This document shows positions 15,065 through 23,304 of a stretch of 35,039 nucleotides of DNA, in pieces. Position 1 is the stretch's first letter, and each line of letters starts with the position of its first letter. The DNA lies in assembly GCA_947039785.1 (NCBI GenBank), contig CAMQZX010000008.1, positions 1-35,039 of the forward strand, read 5' to 3'. The notes under the pieces are model-generated. The model made no database searches. It was given only the letters and a program-made list of their open reading frames with translations, and was not told the origin of the DNA. Origin of the DNA: an uncultured Lachnospiraceae bacterium. GTDB taxonomy: Bacteria > Bacillota > Clostridia > Lachnospirales > Lachnospiraceae. A program made the position numbers and the translations under genes.

Positions 15065-16000
15065 TTAATTGATTTTTTTGAAATATCTCGGTGAGTAGCC
15101 CATGACTTTCTTAAATAACCTGGAATAATAATTGGCATCATAGATACCTACCTTACCGGCGGCATCGGCGATGGACAGACCTTCATATTCCAGATACTCC
15201 AGAGATTTTACTATACGCATTCTGTTGAGATAGGCTATGGGCGTCAGTCCGGTGACATCCTTGAAAATAGCCCGAAAATAACTGGGGCTTAGATTTACAT
15301 TCTGGGCAATTTGTGAGAAGGAAATATCTTCATCCAAATGTGCTTCAATATAGCTGATGGCATCGTAGATTAATTCTCTTTTGCGGTCAGAATAATTACA
15401 GAGCTGAGTGTATTTTTTGATCTGAACGCGATTGAAAATTACGAGTATGACTTGCAGATAAGCTGCTTTCACATATTCAACTCCCATATCTTTCTTCGTC
15501 TGCTCGTCTACCATGGAATTTAATAAAGATTCCACATGGGAAGCCTCCAGACTGTTTAAATGAAGAATCCCCTGGATTTCCTGATCAGTAATGGAGGCAC
15601 TGCTGTCTGTGGGGGATTCAATAAGTGTTACGTACTGAAGTAGACTGTCCCATTGGTATTTGATGTTTTCACTTCCAGAGGAAATATTGGCATCGGATGT
15701 GACTGTCTCCAGCATTTTATTCCAGTCAGCTCCCATTTTTTCAGGGTAAAAGTGGCAGTTAATGATGGTCACTTCTGATTGAAGTTCATAACTGTGAACC
15801 TGGTGTGGAGGAATTAAAAATACGTCTCCTGGAACGAGAAGAGTTGTGACTCCCTTGAATGTGTGCTTGCACGAGCCTCTCGTAATCAGAGCAAATTCGT
15901 AGTAAGAATGACAGTGCGGAATTACAGAGTCCTTTCCTGTGAATGAGATGACAGAAATCGCAGTGCCATCCGTAGTGGGAAAATCAAAATATGTTTTCAT
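15065..16000 (-). CDS. AraC-family transcriptional regulator with cupin sensor domain
   Basis: A 311-residue regulator. The N-terminal half has cupin-like features (HCHSYYEFALITRGS, residues 29-43; VPGDVFLIPPHQVHSY, 56-71), typical of sugar-sensing AraC proteins. The C-terminal 100 residues carry two helix-turn-helices (DISFSQIAQNVNLSPSYFR, then GLSIADAAGKVGIYDANYYS and a closing GYSPRYFKK). The start is set by AGGAGG (complement of 16009-16014), 8 bp before the ATG whose first base is 16000; an upstream in-frame start at 16150 would add 50 residues unlike the family. It is divergent from the second lacI-type gene and convergent with the URO-D-like gene. It probably regulates one of these neighbours, but its target is not visible. 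Confidence 0.9.
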   Translation of the reverse strand: MKTYFDFPTTDGTAISVISFTGKDSVIPHCHSYYEFALITRGSCKHTFKGVTTLLVPGDVFLIPPHQVHSYELQSEVTIINCHFYPEKMGADWNKMLETVTSDANISSGSENIKYQWDSLLQYVTLIESPTDSSASITDQEIQGILHLNSLEASHVESLLNSMVDEQTKKDMGVEYVKAAYLQVILVIFNRVQIKKYTQLCNYSDRKRELIYDAISYIEAHLDEDISFSQIAQNVNLSPSYFRAIFKDVTGLTPIAYLNRMRIVKSLEYLEYEGLSIADAAGKVGIYDANYYSRLFKKVMGYSPRYFKKIN

Positions 16001-16046
16001 GTCAGGAACCTCCTCGTAAAAATTTACAGATTTTATATTATGATAA

Positions 16047-16075
16047 ATTATACTGAGTTTGTTTGGGATTATCAA
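16047..16075 (-). promoter_or_regulatory. Promoter of the araC-type gene
   Basis: On the minus strand, TTGATA (complement of 16070-16075), a 17-bp spacer and TATAAT (complement of 16047-16052) make a near-consensus sigma-A promoter about 50 bp before the start codon. Confidence 0.8.
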
Positions 16076-16128
16076 TGGGCATATGTGCTTTATCCATTTA
16101 AAAAGATAAAAAGCGTAAGAGAATTCCC

Positions 16129-16157
16129 TTGTAAAATGGCGTGTCCCCATTTATAAT
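16129..16157 (+). promoter_or_regulatory. Promoter of the second lacI-type gene
   Basis: TTGTAA (16129-16134), a 17-bp spacer and TATAAT (16152-16157). Transcription would start near 16164, just before the CACGC repeats. Confidence 0.75.
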
Positions 16158-16169
16158 GTAGTAAGAAAA

Positions 16170-16187
16170 CACGCATTATGCACGCGA
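16170..16187. promoter_or_regulatory. CACGC direct repeats at the start of the second lacI-type transcript
   Basis: CACGCA (16170-16175) and CACGCG (16181-16186) lie 11 bp apart just after the expected transcription start. They match the half-site of the operators at 3979 and 5351 but as a direct rather than inverted repeat. Autoregulation is likely (inference). Confidence 0.55.
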
Positions 16188-16207
16188 TTAGAGAGAGGTA
16201 TAAGATT

Positions 16208-17230
16208 GTGGGAGTGACAATACAGCAGATTGCAGAGGCAGCAGGCGTATCCAGAGGTACGGTGGACCGTGCTTTAAACGAGCGGGGGCGGATTAACCCG
16301 GAGGTTGCCGAGAAAATTAAGAAGATTGCCGATGAACTGGGCTATAAGCCGAAGCATCCTAAGAACAAAAAGGATAAAAAACAATGGAAGATAGGCGTAG
16401 TAACCCAGCTTGCCCGTTCATCCTTTATGTTGGAAGTAAACAGAGGCATTCAGGATGCGAAGGAAGAGTTGGCAGAACGGGGAGTTCAGGTGATTCTCCG
16501 GGAAGGATTGTCTGTGGATGAAGAGGAGCAGCTGAAAGCCATTGAGTCGTTGGAGAAGGAAGGAATAGATGCTCTGGCATTGATGCCTGTGGACTGTGAA
16601 GGAATTCGCGGGAAAATGAATCAATTGATCAACGAGAAGCACATCCCGGTGGTAACCTTTAACTCAGATATTGTGGGAACGAAGAGAAGCTGTTTTGTGG
16701 GTATGGATAATCGCAAGAGCGGCAGGGCCGCCGCCGGGCTGATGGGAATGCTCACACGGGGCAATGGAAAAGTGCTGGTGATTACCGGATTTTTCAGCAA
16801 CCATGTAAATAACATGCGAGTGGATGGTTTCGTGGAAGAGGTGAAGAAATCTTATCCCGGTCTGGAGCTGGCGGGAGTTCAGGGAAGCTTTGATGATGCC
16901 AGTGAGGTAGAGAGAATTATTTCCAACACCATGCTGAATGTACCGGGAATCAATGGAATTTTGGTGATTTCCGGCGGACAGGCGGGAATCGGCCGCGCAT
17001 TTGATAATTTGAAACTGGAGAAGCGTCCTTATGTGATTATCTATGACCAGACGCCTAAGAATGAGAATGCCCTTCGGAACAATGTGGCAGACTTCCTTAT
17101 TGACCAGGAAGGCTACGTACAGGGCTACCGTCCACCGTGTATTTTGGCAGATGTGCTGTTGAAAAAGCAGCTCCCGGAGGTGGAATTCCAGTATACGGAT
17201 ATTAATATTAAGACCAAGTATAATATATAA
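16208..17230 (+). CDS. LacI-family transcriptional regulator 2
   Basis: A 340-residue regulator whose N-terminal HTH (VTIQQIAEAAGVS, then RGTVDRALN) is nearly identical to that of regulator 1 at 4069, with the same predicted recognition helix. The ligand domain (VTFNSD, about 151-156) is related but diverged, so the two may sense different effectors. I chose GTG 16208: GAGAGAGG (16191-16198) lies 9 bp upstream and the product then begins MGVTIQQ, matching MAVTLQQ of regulator 1. The in-frame ATG at 16178 sits inside the CACGC repeats and lacks a ribosome site. It is divergent from the araC-type gene and is followed by 610 bp with no intact gene. Confidence 0.9.
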   Translation: MGVTIQQIAEAAGVSRGTVDRALNERGRINPEVAEKIKKIADELGYKPKHPKNKKDKKQWKIGVVTQLARSSFMLEVNRGIQDAKEELAERGVQVILREGLSVDEEEQLKAIESLEKEGIDALALMPVDCEGIRGKMNQLINEKHIPVVTFNSDIVGTKRSCFVGMDNRKSGRAAAGLMGMLTRGNGKVLVITGFFSNHVNNMRVDGFVEEVKKSYPGLELAGVQGSFDDASEVERIISNTMLNVPGINGILVISGGQAGIGRAFDNLKLEKRPYVIIYDQTPKNENALRNNVADFLIDQEGYVQGYRPPCILADVLLKKQLPEVEFQYTDINIKTKYNI

Positions 17231-17392
17231 TGTGGAAGTAAAGTTTGGAAGAGGAGAACGTACCATTGTATGAGAAAGTGAAGTAAAAGTAAGCTTGTAC
17301 TGGATATATATCAATTTCGTTTCAGGCGGGAATCCAGCTGTACTGGCTGATTATGTCACTGGTTCATTATCCGTGCTGCATGTGTCAGGTAA

Positions 17393-17518
17393 TATGGTAC
17401 CTTCAAAGAAGGATATTCATATTTGCAGAAACAGATAAAAATGGAACAGCTCGGAAACTTGTATCAATTCATTGAAAACGGTGCCTCGTTTGAGGTTGTT
17501 TTAGAATTAGTAGAGTAG
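17393..17518 (+). pseudogene. Short open remnant in the gap after lacI-type regulator 2
   Basis: The gap 17231-17840 has no intact gene. A 41-codon open stretch (17393-17518) has protein-like composition (for example GYSYLQKQIKMEQLG and FIENGASFEVVLELVE) but no start with a good ribosome site before ATG 17441. A second short frame around 17325-17440 overlaps it. I do not recognise either. They could be the decayed end of a lost gene. Confidence 0.25.
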
Positions 17519-17572
17519 TTTTGTGCAAATTATAATATTTTCTTATTTATAGTTGTTAATAAACTTTTAAAT

Positions 17573-17635
17573 ATAAAAACCACCTTTTTGATATCATGAT
17601 TATTGGGAGTGTCAAAAAGGTGGTTTTTATAAAGT
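17573..17635. terminator. Perfect 19-bp inverted repeat, bidirectional terminator
   Basis: The arms 17573-17591 and 17612-17630 are exact complements across a 20-nt loop. The right arm ends in GGTTTTTAT, and the complementary strand likewise ends in GGTTTTTAT, so it could stop transcription in both directions. It isolates the inositol regulators from the peptide-transport module. Confidence 0.75.
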
Positions 17636-17747
17636 TTAAAAAAAGATGCTTATGGAAAGCTTCTATGGCATTTGTTTATTTTTGAGTATGCTATAGATGA
17701 ATTACAATTTCAAGAAGCGGGATTCATAAGACACCAGGGATTTTCGA

Positions 17748-17792
17748 TTTTGCAAAATATATATTGCAAAAGAAATAGAGCCATGATAAACT
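17748..17792 (+). promoter_or_regulatory. Promoter of the peptidase-transporter module with overlapping inverted repeat
   Basis: TTGCAA (17764-17769) and TAAACT (17787-17792) are 17 bp apart. TTTTGCAA (17748-17755) and TTGCAAAA (17764-17771) form a perfect 8-bp inverted repeat covering the -35 box, a likely site for a regulator. It is unlike the CACGC sites, which suggests separate control. Confidence 0.5.
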
Positions 17793-17840
17793 AAAAACCA
17801 TAGAAAAAGGAAAAACAGATAATAAAAGGGAGTGGATAGA

Positions 17841-18851
17841 TTGAGAGATGAGAAGCTGTTAAAGGATTTGACACAGCTCTGGGGAGTGGCAGGTTTTGAA
17901 AAGCAGGTGCGTCAGTTTATTGAAAAGCAAGCAGCTCCTTATGCGGATGAAATCTTTACAGATGCAATGGGAAATCTGATTGTTCATAAGAATGGGACAG
18001 GCAAAAAAGATGCTAAAAAGATTATGTATGCCGCTCATATGGATGAAATCGGGTTTATGGTGAAGACTATTGAAGCAGACGGGAGGCTTCGCGTGTGTAA
18101 CCTGGGTTGGAATTGGACGGGATCTGCTTATAATGGAAGAGTTCAGTTTAAAAACGGTGTAAAAGGTGTAGTTAGCTGTATCGGCCCCATTGAGGAGGCA
18201 AACAACAAAGCAGGAAAGCTCTATATTGATATTGGTGCAACCTCAAAAGAGGATGCTATGAAGGTAGTTCATCTGGGAGATGCCTGTGGTTATATGGGCG
18301 AGTATCTGGAGCTTCAAAATGACAGAATCTGTTCAAAGAGTTTGGACAACCGCATTGGATGTTATCAGCTTCTGGAAGCATTAAAGGAGAATAAAGATTG
18401 CTTTAATGATATTTATTACGTGTTTTGTGTACAGGAAGAGCTGGGCTGCCGTGGTTCCAAGCCTGCAGCAGAGAGGATTAGACCGGATATCGGCATTGCA
18501 GTGGATATTACTCCGGCCCATGATTATCCCTGTGACCTGGAGGGAAGCAATGAAGTAGATGGAGGAATTGGTATTAAGATCTGTGACCCGTCTGTAGTAA
18601 GCGATGAGGATGTGGTGGAAGCGATGATTGCATGTTGTGAGAATAACCATATTCCCTATCAGAGAGAAGTGATTGACCAGGGCGGTACAGATGCTTCCAG
18701 TATGAATATTTCAGGGCTTGGTGTCCGCACCGGTGGAGTGGTAGTGGTAACAAGATATCCGCACTGTCAGAGTGCAGTTGCATCAAAGAAGGATATTGAG
18801 GCGGGGATTGATCTGATCAATGCCTTTTCACAATATGAATTTAAGTTTTAA
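17841..18851 (+). CDS. M42-family metallo-aminopeptidase
   Basis: A 336-residue cytoplasmic peptidase of the M42 (glutamyl aminopeptidase/cellulase M/FrvX) family. The two-metal site is visible: H66 in AAHMDEIGF, D169 in SLDNRIGC, catalytic E199 and E200 in VQEELGCRG, D222 in VDIT and H308 in TRYPH. M42 enzymes release N-terminal residues from peptides, often as large tetrahedral assemblies. I chose TTG 17841 because AAGGGAG (17826-17832) is 8 bp upstream and the product begins MRDEKLLKDL as in relatives; GTG 17832 overlaps that ribosome site. It is the first gene of the unit and lies 14 bp before the solute-binding protein gene, so imported peptides may be its substrate. Confidence 0.88.
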   Translation: MRDEKLLKDLTQLWGVAGFEKQVRQFIEKQAAPYADEIFTDAMGNLIVHKNGTGKKDAKKIMYAAHMDEIGFMVKTIEADGRLRVCNLGWNWTGSAYNGRVQFKNGVKGVVSCIGPIEEANNKAGKLYIDIGATSKEDAMKVVHLGDACGYMGEYLELQNDRICSKSLDNRIGCYQLLEALKENKDCFNDIYYVFCVQEELGCRGSKPAAERIRPDIGIAVDITPAHDYPCDLEGSNEVDGGIGIKICDPSVVSDEDVVEAMIACCENNHIPYQREVIDQGGTDASSMNISGLGVRTGGVVVVTRYPHCQSAVASKKDIEAGIDLINAFSQYEFKF

Positions 18852-18865
18852 GGAGGAGAGAAATA

Positions 18866-20407
18866 ATGAAAAAGATGATGGCAGTTTTGCTTACTGCTGT
18901 TCTGACGGTATCCATCGTAGGATGCGGAGATTCTGGTGGTCAGAGCGGGGAAGCGGCAGAGACGAAAACAGAGGTGGAATCTCAGGCGGGTAAAGACAGT
19001 ATTGTAATAGCAACGGATGTGGATATGGATACCTTGCATCCTTCTGATTTCAGTACAACCATTGAGCACACGATTATTAAGCAGCTTTATGACACATTAA
19101 TGTATATGAATCCGGACGGAGCACATGATCCTGAGGAACGAATTGCAGAGAGTTATGAAATCAGTGAAGATGGAATGGATTATACATTTACTTTGCGTGA
19201 TGATGTTACATTCCACGATGGTTCTGCTGTGACTGCAGAAGATGTTAAATTCTCTTTAGAGCTTTATATGGATTCTGAGTATCAGGGTTCGCAGGTGACA
19301 GGACTGGAAAGCGTAGAGGCATTGGATGATACAACAGTTGTCTGCCATTTGAGCAATCCATACTCTCCATTTTTACTTGGCGTATGTCAGGTGCCCATTG
19401 CCTCCAAAGCGTATTATGAGCAGTCGGAAGATGATTTTGTAAACACACCGGTTGGCAGCGGTCCATATAAATATGTGGGAAGAGAAAAGGGAAGTAAGAT
19501 TACGCTGGAGTCTTATGAGGATTATTACAGAGGAGCAGCGACAATTAAAAATGTGACTTTTGAAGTAATTCCAGATCAGTCTACAACAGCAGTAGCCCTG
19601 AAAACAGGAGAAGTGGATTTTGCAATGATTGAATCTTCTGTTATTGCTCAGCTTACAGGAGATAATTCACTTACAGTAGAGGAAGTTGCTGCGTCCGGAT
19701 TTACATATATTTCTATGAATACGGAAAAAGAACCGTTTATCGATCCAAAGGTTCGTCAGGCAATCAATTATGCCGTAGACAGAGAGAATATCATTGCAGT
19801 TTGCTATGATAATGAAGCGGAAGTTAACTCCAACATCTGCTCCAAAGAGAGATTTGGTTATTCTGATGACCAGCCTCAGTACACGTATGATCCTGAAAAA
19901 GCCAAAGAGCTGCTTTCTGAAGCAGGAGTTACCACACCTCTTGATCTTGGAAGTATTCTGGTTGCAGAGAAATATTCCAATCTTGCCACAGTAATTCAGA
20001 GCAATCTTGCGGATGTCGGAATTAATGTCAGTATTGACGTGAAAGAATTTAATGCATATATTGACGATCTGACAAGCGGTAACTACACCATTACGGCTTT
20101 GGAAATGACGCTGGATGGCGATACACAGCAGCTTGAAATGGCGTTTATCTCTGACTATATCGGAACTGCCAACAATGCCCGCTATTCTGATCCGGAAATG
20201 GATGAATTGTTTAGTCAGGCAAGAGCAGAGACAGATAATGATGCCAGAGAAGCAATTTTTGATCAGATTTTTACAAAAGCTCAGGATGAGGCAATCTATG
20301 CGGTAATTGGTAATCCATTGACGCTTTATGCTCATAACGAGAGTCTGGAATGCAAAGAAATTCCATTTGAAGGAATTTATTCAATCTATGACTTTAGCTG
20401 GAAATAA
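18866..20407 (+). CDS. ABC transporter solute-binding lipoprotein, SBP_bac_5 family
   Basis: A 513-residue family-5 extracellular solute-binding protein (Dpp/Opp type). A lipoprotein signal with lipobox IVGC puts the lipidated cysteine at residue 20. The mature part has typical family segments such as YTFTLRDDVTFHDGSAVTAEDVKFSL (residues about 108-133, partly quoted), VGSGPYKY and FIDPKVRQAINYAVDR. Family members bind di- or oligopeptides, but some bind nickel, opines or oligosaccharides, so the ligand is open. AGGAGGAGA precedes the ATG. Permease and ATPase genes follow in order, so this is a complete importer. Confidence 0.9.
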   Translation: MKKMMAVLLTAVLTVSIVGCGDSGGQSGEAAETKTEVESQAGKDSIVIATDVDMDTLHPSDFSTTIEHTIIKQLYDTLMYMNPDGAHDPEERIAESYEISEDGMDYTFTLRDDVTFHDGSAVTAEDVKFSLELYMDSEYQGSQVTGLESVEALDDTTVVCHLSNPYSPFLLGVCQVPIASKAYYEQSEDDFVNTPVGSGPYKYVGREKGSKITLESYEDYYRGAATIKNVTFEVIPDQSTTAVALKTGEVDFAMIESSVIAQLTGDNSLTVEEVAASGFTYISMNTEKEPFIDPKVRQAINYAVDRENIIAVCYDNEAEVNSNICSKERFGYSDDQPQYTYDPEKAKELLSEAGVTTPLDLGSILVAEKYSNLATVIQSNLADVGINVSIDVKEFNAYIDDLTSGNYTITALEMTLDGDTQQLEMAFISDYIGTANNARYSDPEMDELFSQARAETDNDAREAIFDQIFTKAQDEAIYAVIGNPLTLYAHNESLECKEIPFEGIYSIYDFSWK

Positions 20408-20422
20408 AATAAGTAAATAATC

Positions 20423-20459
20423 ACTGCCAGACTGCGTTTTCGAAATACAGCCTGGCAGT
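20423..20459. other. Stem-loop between binding-protein and permease genes
   Basis: ACTGCCAG (20423-20430) pairs perfectly with CTGGCAGT (20452-20459), with three more pairs inside after a mismatch. No T run follows. A stem-loop in this position often stabilises the upstream message so that the binding protein is made in excess over the membrane parts (known for similar operons; inferred here). Confidence 0.5.
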
Positions 20460-20488
20460 ATAATTATCTCAGTAAAGGAGTGAGCTTT

Positions 20489-21439
20489 TTGTATAAATAT
20501 GTGGCAAAGCGTTTGTTATATATGATTCCGGTTCTGCTTGGAGTTGCTTTTCTGGTATTTGCAATATTGTCACTGACACCGGGTGATCCCGGGTCTATTA
20601 TTCTCGGTATTACTGCAAAGCCGGAAGATATTGCGGCATTAAATGCGGAGTTTGGTTATGACAAACCCTTTTTGATTCGGTTTTTTAATTACATAGGGGA
20701 TGTTGTGCTTCATTTTGATCTTGGGACTTCTTATCAAAGCAGACAGCCGGTGATTAATGACATCCTGGCACGTTTTCCCAACACATTTTTACTGACCGTA
20801 TTGTCCATGTCTGCAGCTTCTGTCATAGGCATTTCTCTGGGAATCATTTCTGCTGTTAAGCAGTATACAGCCCTTGATCAGACTCTGGTGGTTGTGGCCC
20901 TGATCTTTGCATCTATTCCCGGATTTTGGCTGGGATTGATGTTGATGCTGTTTTTCTCCATGAAGCTTGGCGTTTTACCTTCTTATGGAGCAGATAGCCT
21001 GAGGCATTTCGTTTTGCCCACAATAACGGTTTGTATGACTTCGGCGGCAGGACTTCTGCGTCTGACCAGATCTGCCATGCTGGAGACCATCCGGCAGGAG
21101 TATATACGGACTGCAAAGGCGAAAGGGGCATCACAGAAACGTATCATCTGGAAACATGCACTTCGCAATGCTATGCTTCCGGTGGTGACAACCCTTGGCA
21201 CCAGCTTTGGTGCTTCTCTGGGCGGAGCGATTATTGCAGAGACTGTGTTTGCCATGCCGGGTATGGGAACACTGATCACCACGGCGATCCGGCAGAAAGA
21301 TATTCCCGTGGTAATGGGATCTACATTGTTCCTTGCCGTGTTATTCAGTTTGATTATTCTGATTGTAGATGTGATTTATGCATTTATTGATCCGCGTATT
21401 AAAGCAAAATATGAGAATGGGGGTAGGAGCCGTGAATAG
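20489..21439 (+). CDS. ABC transporter permease, DppB type
   Basis: A 316-residue inner-membrane protein with about six transmembrane segments and the permease EAA loop (EYIRTAKAKGASQKRIIWKH, about residues 208-227) that contacts the ATPase. The N terminus (YKYVAKRLLYMIPVLLG) and LTPGDP are typical of DppB/OppB. I chose TTG 20489 because AAAGGAG (20474-20480) lies 8 bp upstream; GTG 20480 would use the last base of that site. It overlaps the next permease gene by 8 bp. Confidence 0.88.
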   Translation: MYKYVAKRLLYMIPVLLGVAFLVFAILSLTPGDPGSIILGITAKPEDIAALNAEFGYDKPFLIRFFNYIGDVVLHFDLGTSYQSRQPVINDILARFPNTFLLTVLSMSAASVIGISLGIISAVKQYTALDQTLVVVALIFASIPGFWLGLMLMLFFSMKLGVLPSYGADSLRHFVLPTITVCMTSAAGLLRLTRSAMLETIRQEYIRTAKAKGASQKRIIWKHALRNAMLPVVTTLGTSFGASLGGAIIAETVFAMPGMGTLITTAIRQKDIPVVMGSTLFLAVLFSLIILIVDVIYAFIDPRIKAKYENGGRSRE

Positions 21440-22298
21440 ACAAAAATCAAGAACACGGGAACAATTTCGAGAATTCTGGCGCCGCTACCGCAAAAATAAA
21501 TCGGCAGTTGTCGGGTTGATTATCCTTGTTTTTCTCATTGGGATGGCGCTTTTTGCAGATCTGATCATCCCCTATTCCAAATGTGTGGAGCAAGTAGGCG
21601 CAGAGCGTCTGCAGCTTCCCTCAGCAGCCCACTTCTTTGGGACGGATGAGTTTGGACGTGACCTGTTTGCACGTGTGGTCCATGGTTCCAGATATTCTTT
21701 GTTTATCGGTGTGGCAACAAGCCTGATGGCGCTGGTTGCAGGAGCGATTCTTGGAGCCAGTGCCGGATATTTTGGAGGAATGGTGGATAATATTATTTGC
21801 CGAATTATTGATGTGTTTATGTGTGTGCCTCCGATTCTGCTGTCACTGGCTGTGGTAGCCGCTATTGGAACCAGTATGCAGAATCTGATCATCGCCATTA
21901 CCATATCCTGTATTCCGGGAAATGTGCGCTTGATTCGTTCTGTGGTGCTTACAGTTGCGGAGCAGGATTATGTGGAGGTGGCCAGGTCTTACGGAGCCTC
22001 TAATGCCCGTATTATCTTTCGGTATGTACTGCCCAACGCCATGGGACCTATCATTGTAAATACCACAATGGCAATTTCCGATATGATTTTGTCTGCGGCA
22101 GGACTTAGCTTTATTGGAATGGGAATTCAGCCTCCCTCGCCAGAGTGGGGAGCACTGCTCTCAGCAGCTCAGAGCTATATTTTTACTTCACCGTATTTGT
22201 TATTCTTTCCGGGTATTTTTATTGTGTTAAGCTCTTTATCTTTTAATCTGGTAGGTGATGGTTTGACAGATGCTCTTGATCCCAAGTTAAAGAATTAA
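21432..22298 (+). CDS. ABC transporter permease, DppC type
   Basis: A 288-residue DppC/OppC-type permease with an N-terminal basic stretch (EFWRRYRKNKSAVVG), about six membrane segments, the HFFGTDEFGRDLFARV segment and the EAA loop (DYVEVARSYGASNARIIFRY). I chose GTG 21432, which overlaps the stop of the previous gene (GTGAATAG) and is preceded by GGGGGTAGGAG; ATG 21411 or 21417 are possible alternatives with poorer ribosome sites. It pairs with the DppB-type protein to form the membrane channel. Confidence 0.85.
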   Translation: MNRQKSRTREQFREFWRRYRKNKSAVVGLIILVFLIGMALFADLIIPYSKCVEQVGAERLQLPSAAHFFGTDEFGRDLFARVVHGSRYSLFIGVATSLMALVAGAILGASAGYFGGMVDNIICRIIDVFMCVPPILLSLAVVAAIGTSMQNLIIAITISCIPGNVRLIRSVVLTVAEQDYVEVARSYGASNARIIFRYVLPNAMGPIIVNTTMAISDMILSAAGLSFIGMGIQPPSPEWGALLSAAQSYIFTSPYLLFFPGIFIVLSSLSFNLVGDGLTDALDPKLKN

Positions 22299-22318
22299 AG
22301 GAAAGGCGGTAGAGATCA

Positions 22319-23302
22319 ATGAACAAAGTGTTAGAAGTGAAAAACCTTTCTATTCAATATAAGACAGACCTGGAGACTGTTTATGCAGTAAATAGTATCA
22401 GTTTTTCCCTGAATGCAGGAGAGACGCTGGGGCTTGTGGGAGAGACAGGAGCAGGGAAAACCACCACAGCCCTTGGTATTATGGGGCTGCTTCCGGAAAG
22501 GACAGGAAAGGTGCCTTCTGGAGAGATTCTATTTGAAGAGAAAGATTTGCTTACCCTGAAAGAGCAGGATATGATGAAAATCAGGGGAGGTAAAATTTCC
22601 ATGATTTTTCAGGACCCTATGACGGCGCTGAATCCGGTACTGCCAGTGGGAAAACAGATTGGAGAGGCATTGCTTCTTCACAATACAGAGAACCTGTCTA
22701 ACGACGAGATTGAGAAAAAGGTAGAAGAGACACTGGAACTTGTTGGTATTCCCAAAGCAAGAAAGGTAGAATACCCCTATCAGTTTTCCGGAGGAATGCG
22801 CCAGAGAGTTGTCATTGCCATTGCACTGATCTGCAATCCGAATTTATTGATTGCGGATGAGCCCACCACTGCTTTGGACGTAACCATTCAGGCTCAGATC
22901 CTTTCTATGATCTGCAATCTGCAGAGAATGTATAAAACGTCGGTAATTATGATTACCCATGACTTGGGCGTTGTGGCAGAAACCTGTGATAAGGTGGCAA
23001 TCATGTATGCGGGAGAAATCGTGGAGTATGGAACTCTTGGTGATATTTTTACAGGAGAGATTCATCATCCATACACAATCGGTCTTTTCAATTCTCTTCC
23101 CAGTCTTACTAAGGACAGTCATCGTCTCCATCCCATCGAGGGTCTGATGCCGGATCCTACTGTAAAACCAGAAGGTTGCTGGTTTGCCCCCAGATGTAAA
23201 TATTGTACGGAGCAGTGCAAAAAGCAGAAGCCGCCAGTGGTGGAAGAGAATGGACATCAGGTTCGATGTCACTTTCCGGTGCATCAGAAAGGAGTGGAGT
23301 AG
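22319..23302 (+). CDS. ABC transporter ATPase, DppD type
   Basis: A 327-residue ATP-binding subunit. Walker A is GETGAGKTT (41-49), the ABC signature FSGGM (156-160) and Walker B LLIADE (176-181). The C-terminal oligopeptide-transporter extension carries several cysteines ([14 protein letters not shown]), as in this family. AAAGGAAAGGCGG precedes ATG 22319. It works with the DppF-type subunit encoded 2 bp downstream to power import. Confidence 0.92.
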   Translation: MNKVLEVKNLSIQYKTDLETVYAVNSISFSLNAGETLGLVGETGAGKTTTALGIMGLLPERTGKVPSGEILFEEKDLLTLKEQDMMKIRGGKISMIFQDPMTALNPVLPVGKQIGEALLLHNTENLSNDEIEKKVEETLELVGIPKARKVEYPYQFSGGMRQRVVIAIALICNPNLLIADEPTTALDVTIQAQILSMICNLQRMYKTSVIMITHDLGVVAETCDKVAIMYAGEIVEYGTLGDIFTGEIHHPYTIGLFNSLPSLTKDSHRLHPIEGLMPDPTVKPEGCWFAPRCKYCTEQCKKQKPPVVEENGHQVRCHFPVHQKGVE

Positions 23303-23304
23303 TT

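Noticed and set aside
16001-16150. A 50-residue N-terminal extension of the AraC-type regulator
   Set aside because: It would include the gene's own consensus promoter, and AGGAGG sits 8 bp before the internal ATG at 16000.
17231-17840. A riboswitch or tRNA in the long gap
   Set aside because: I looked for known conserved cores and cloverleaf structure and saw only the terminator-like stem and the promoter repeat.
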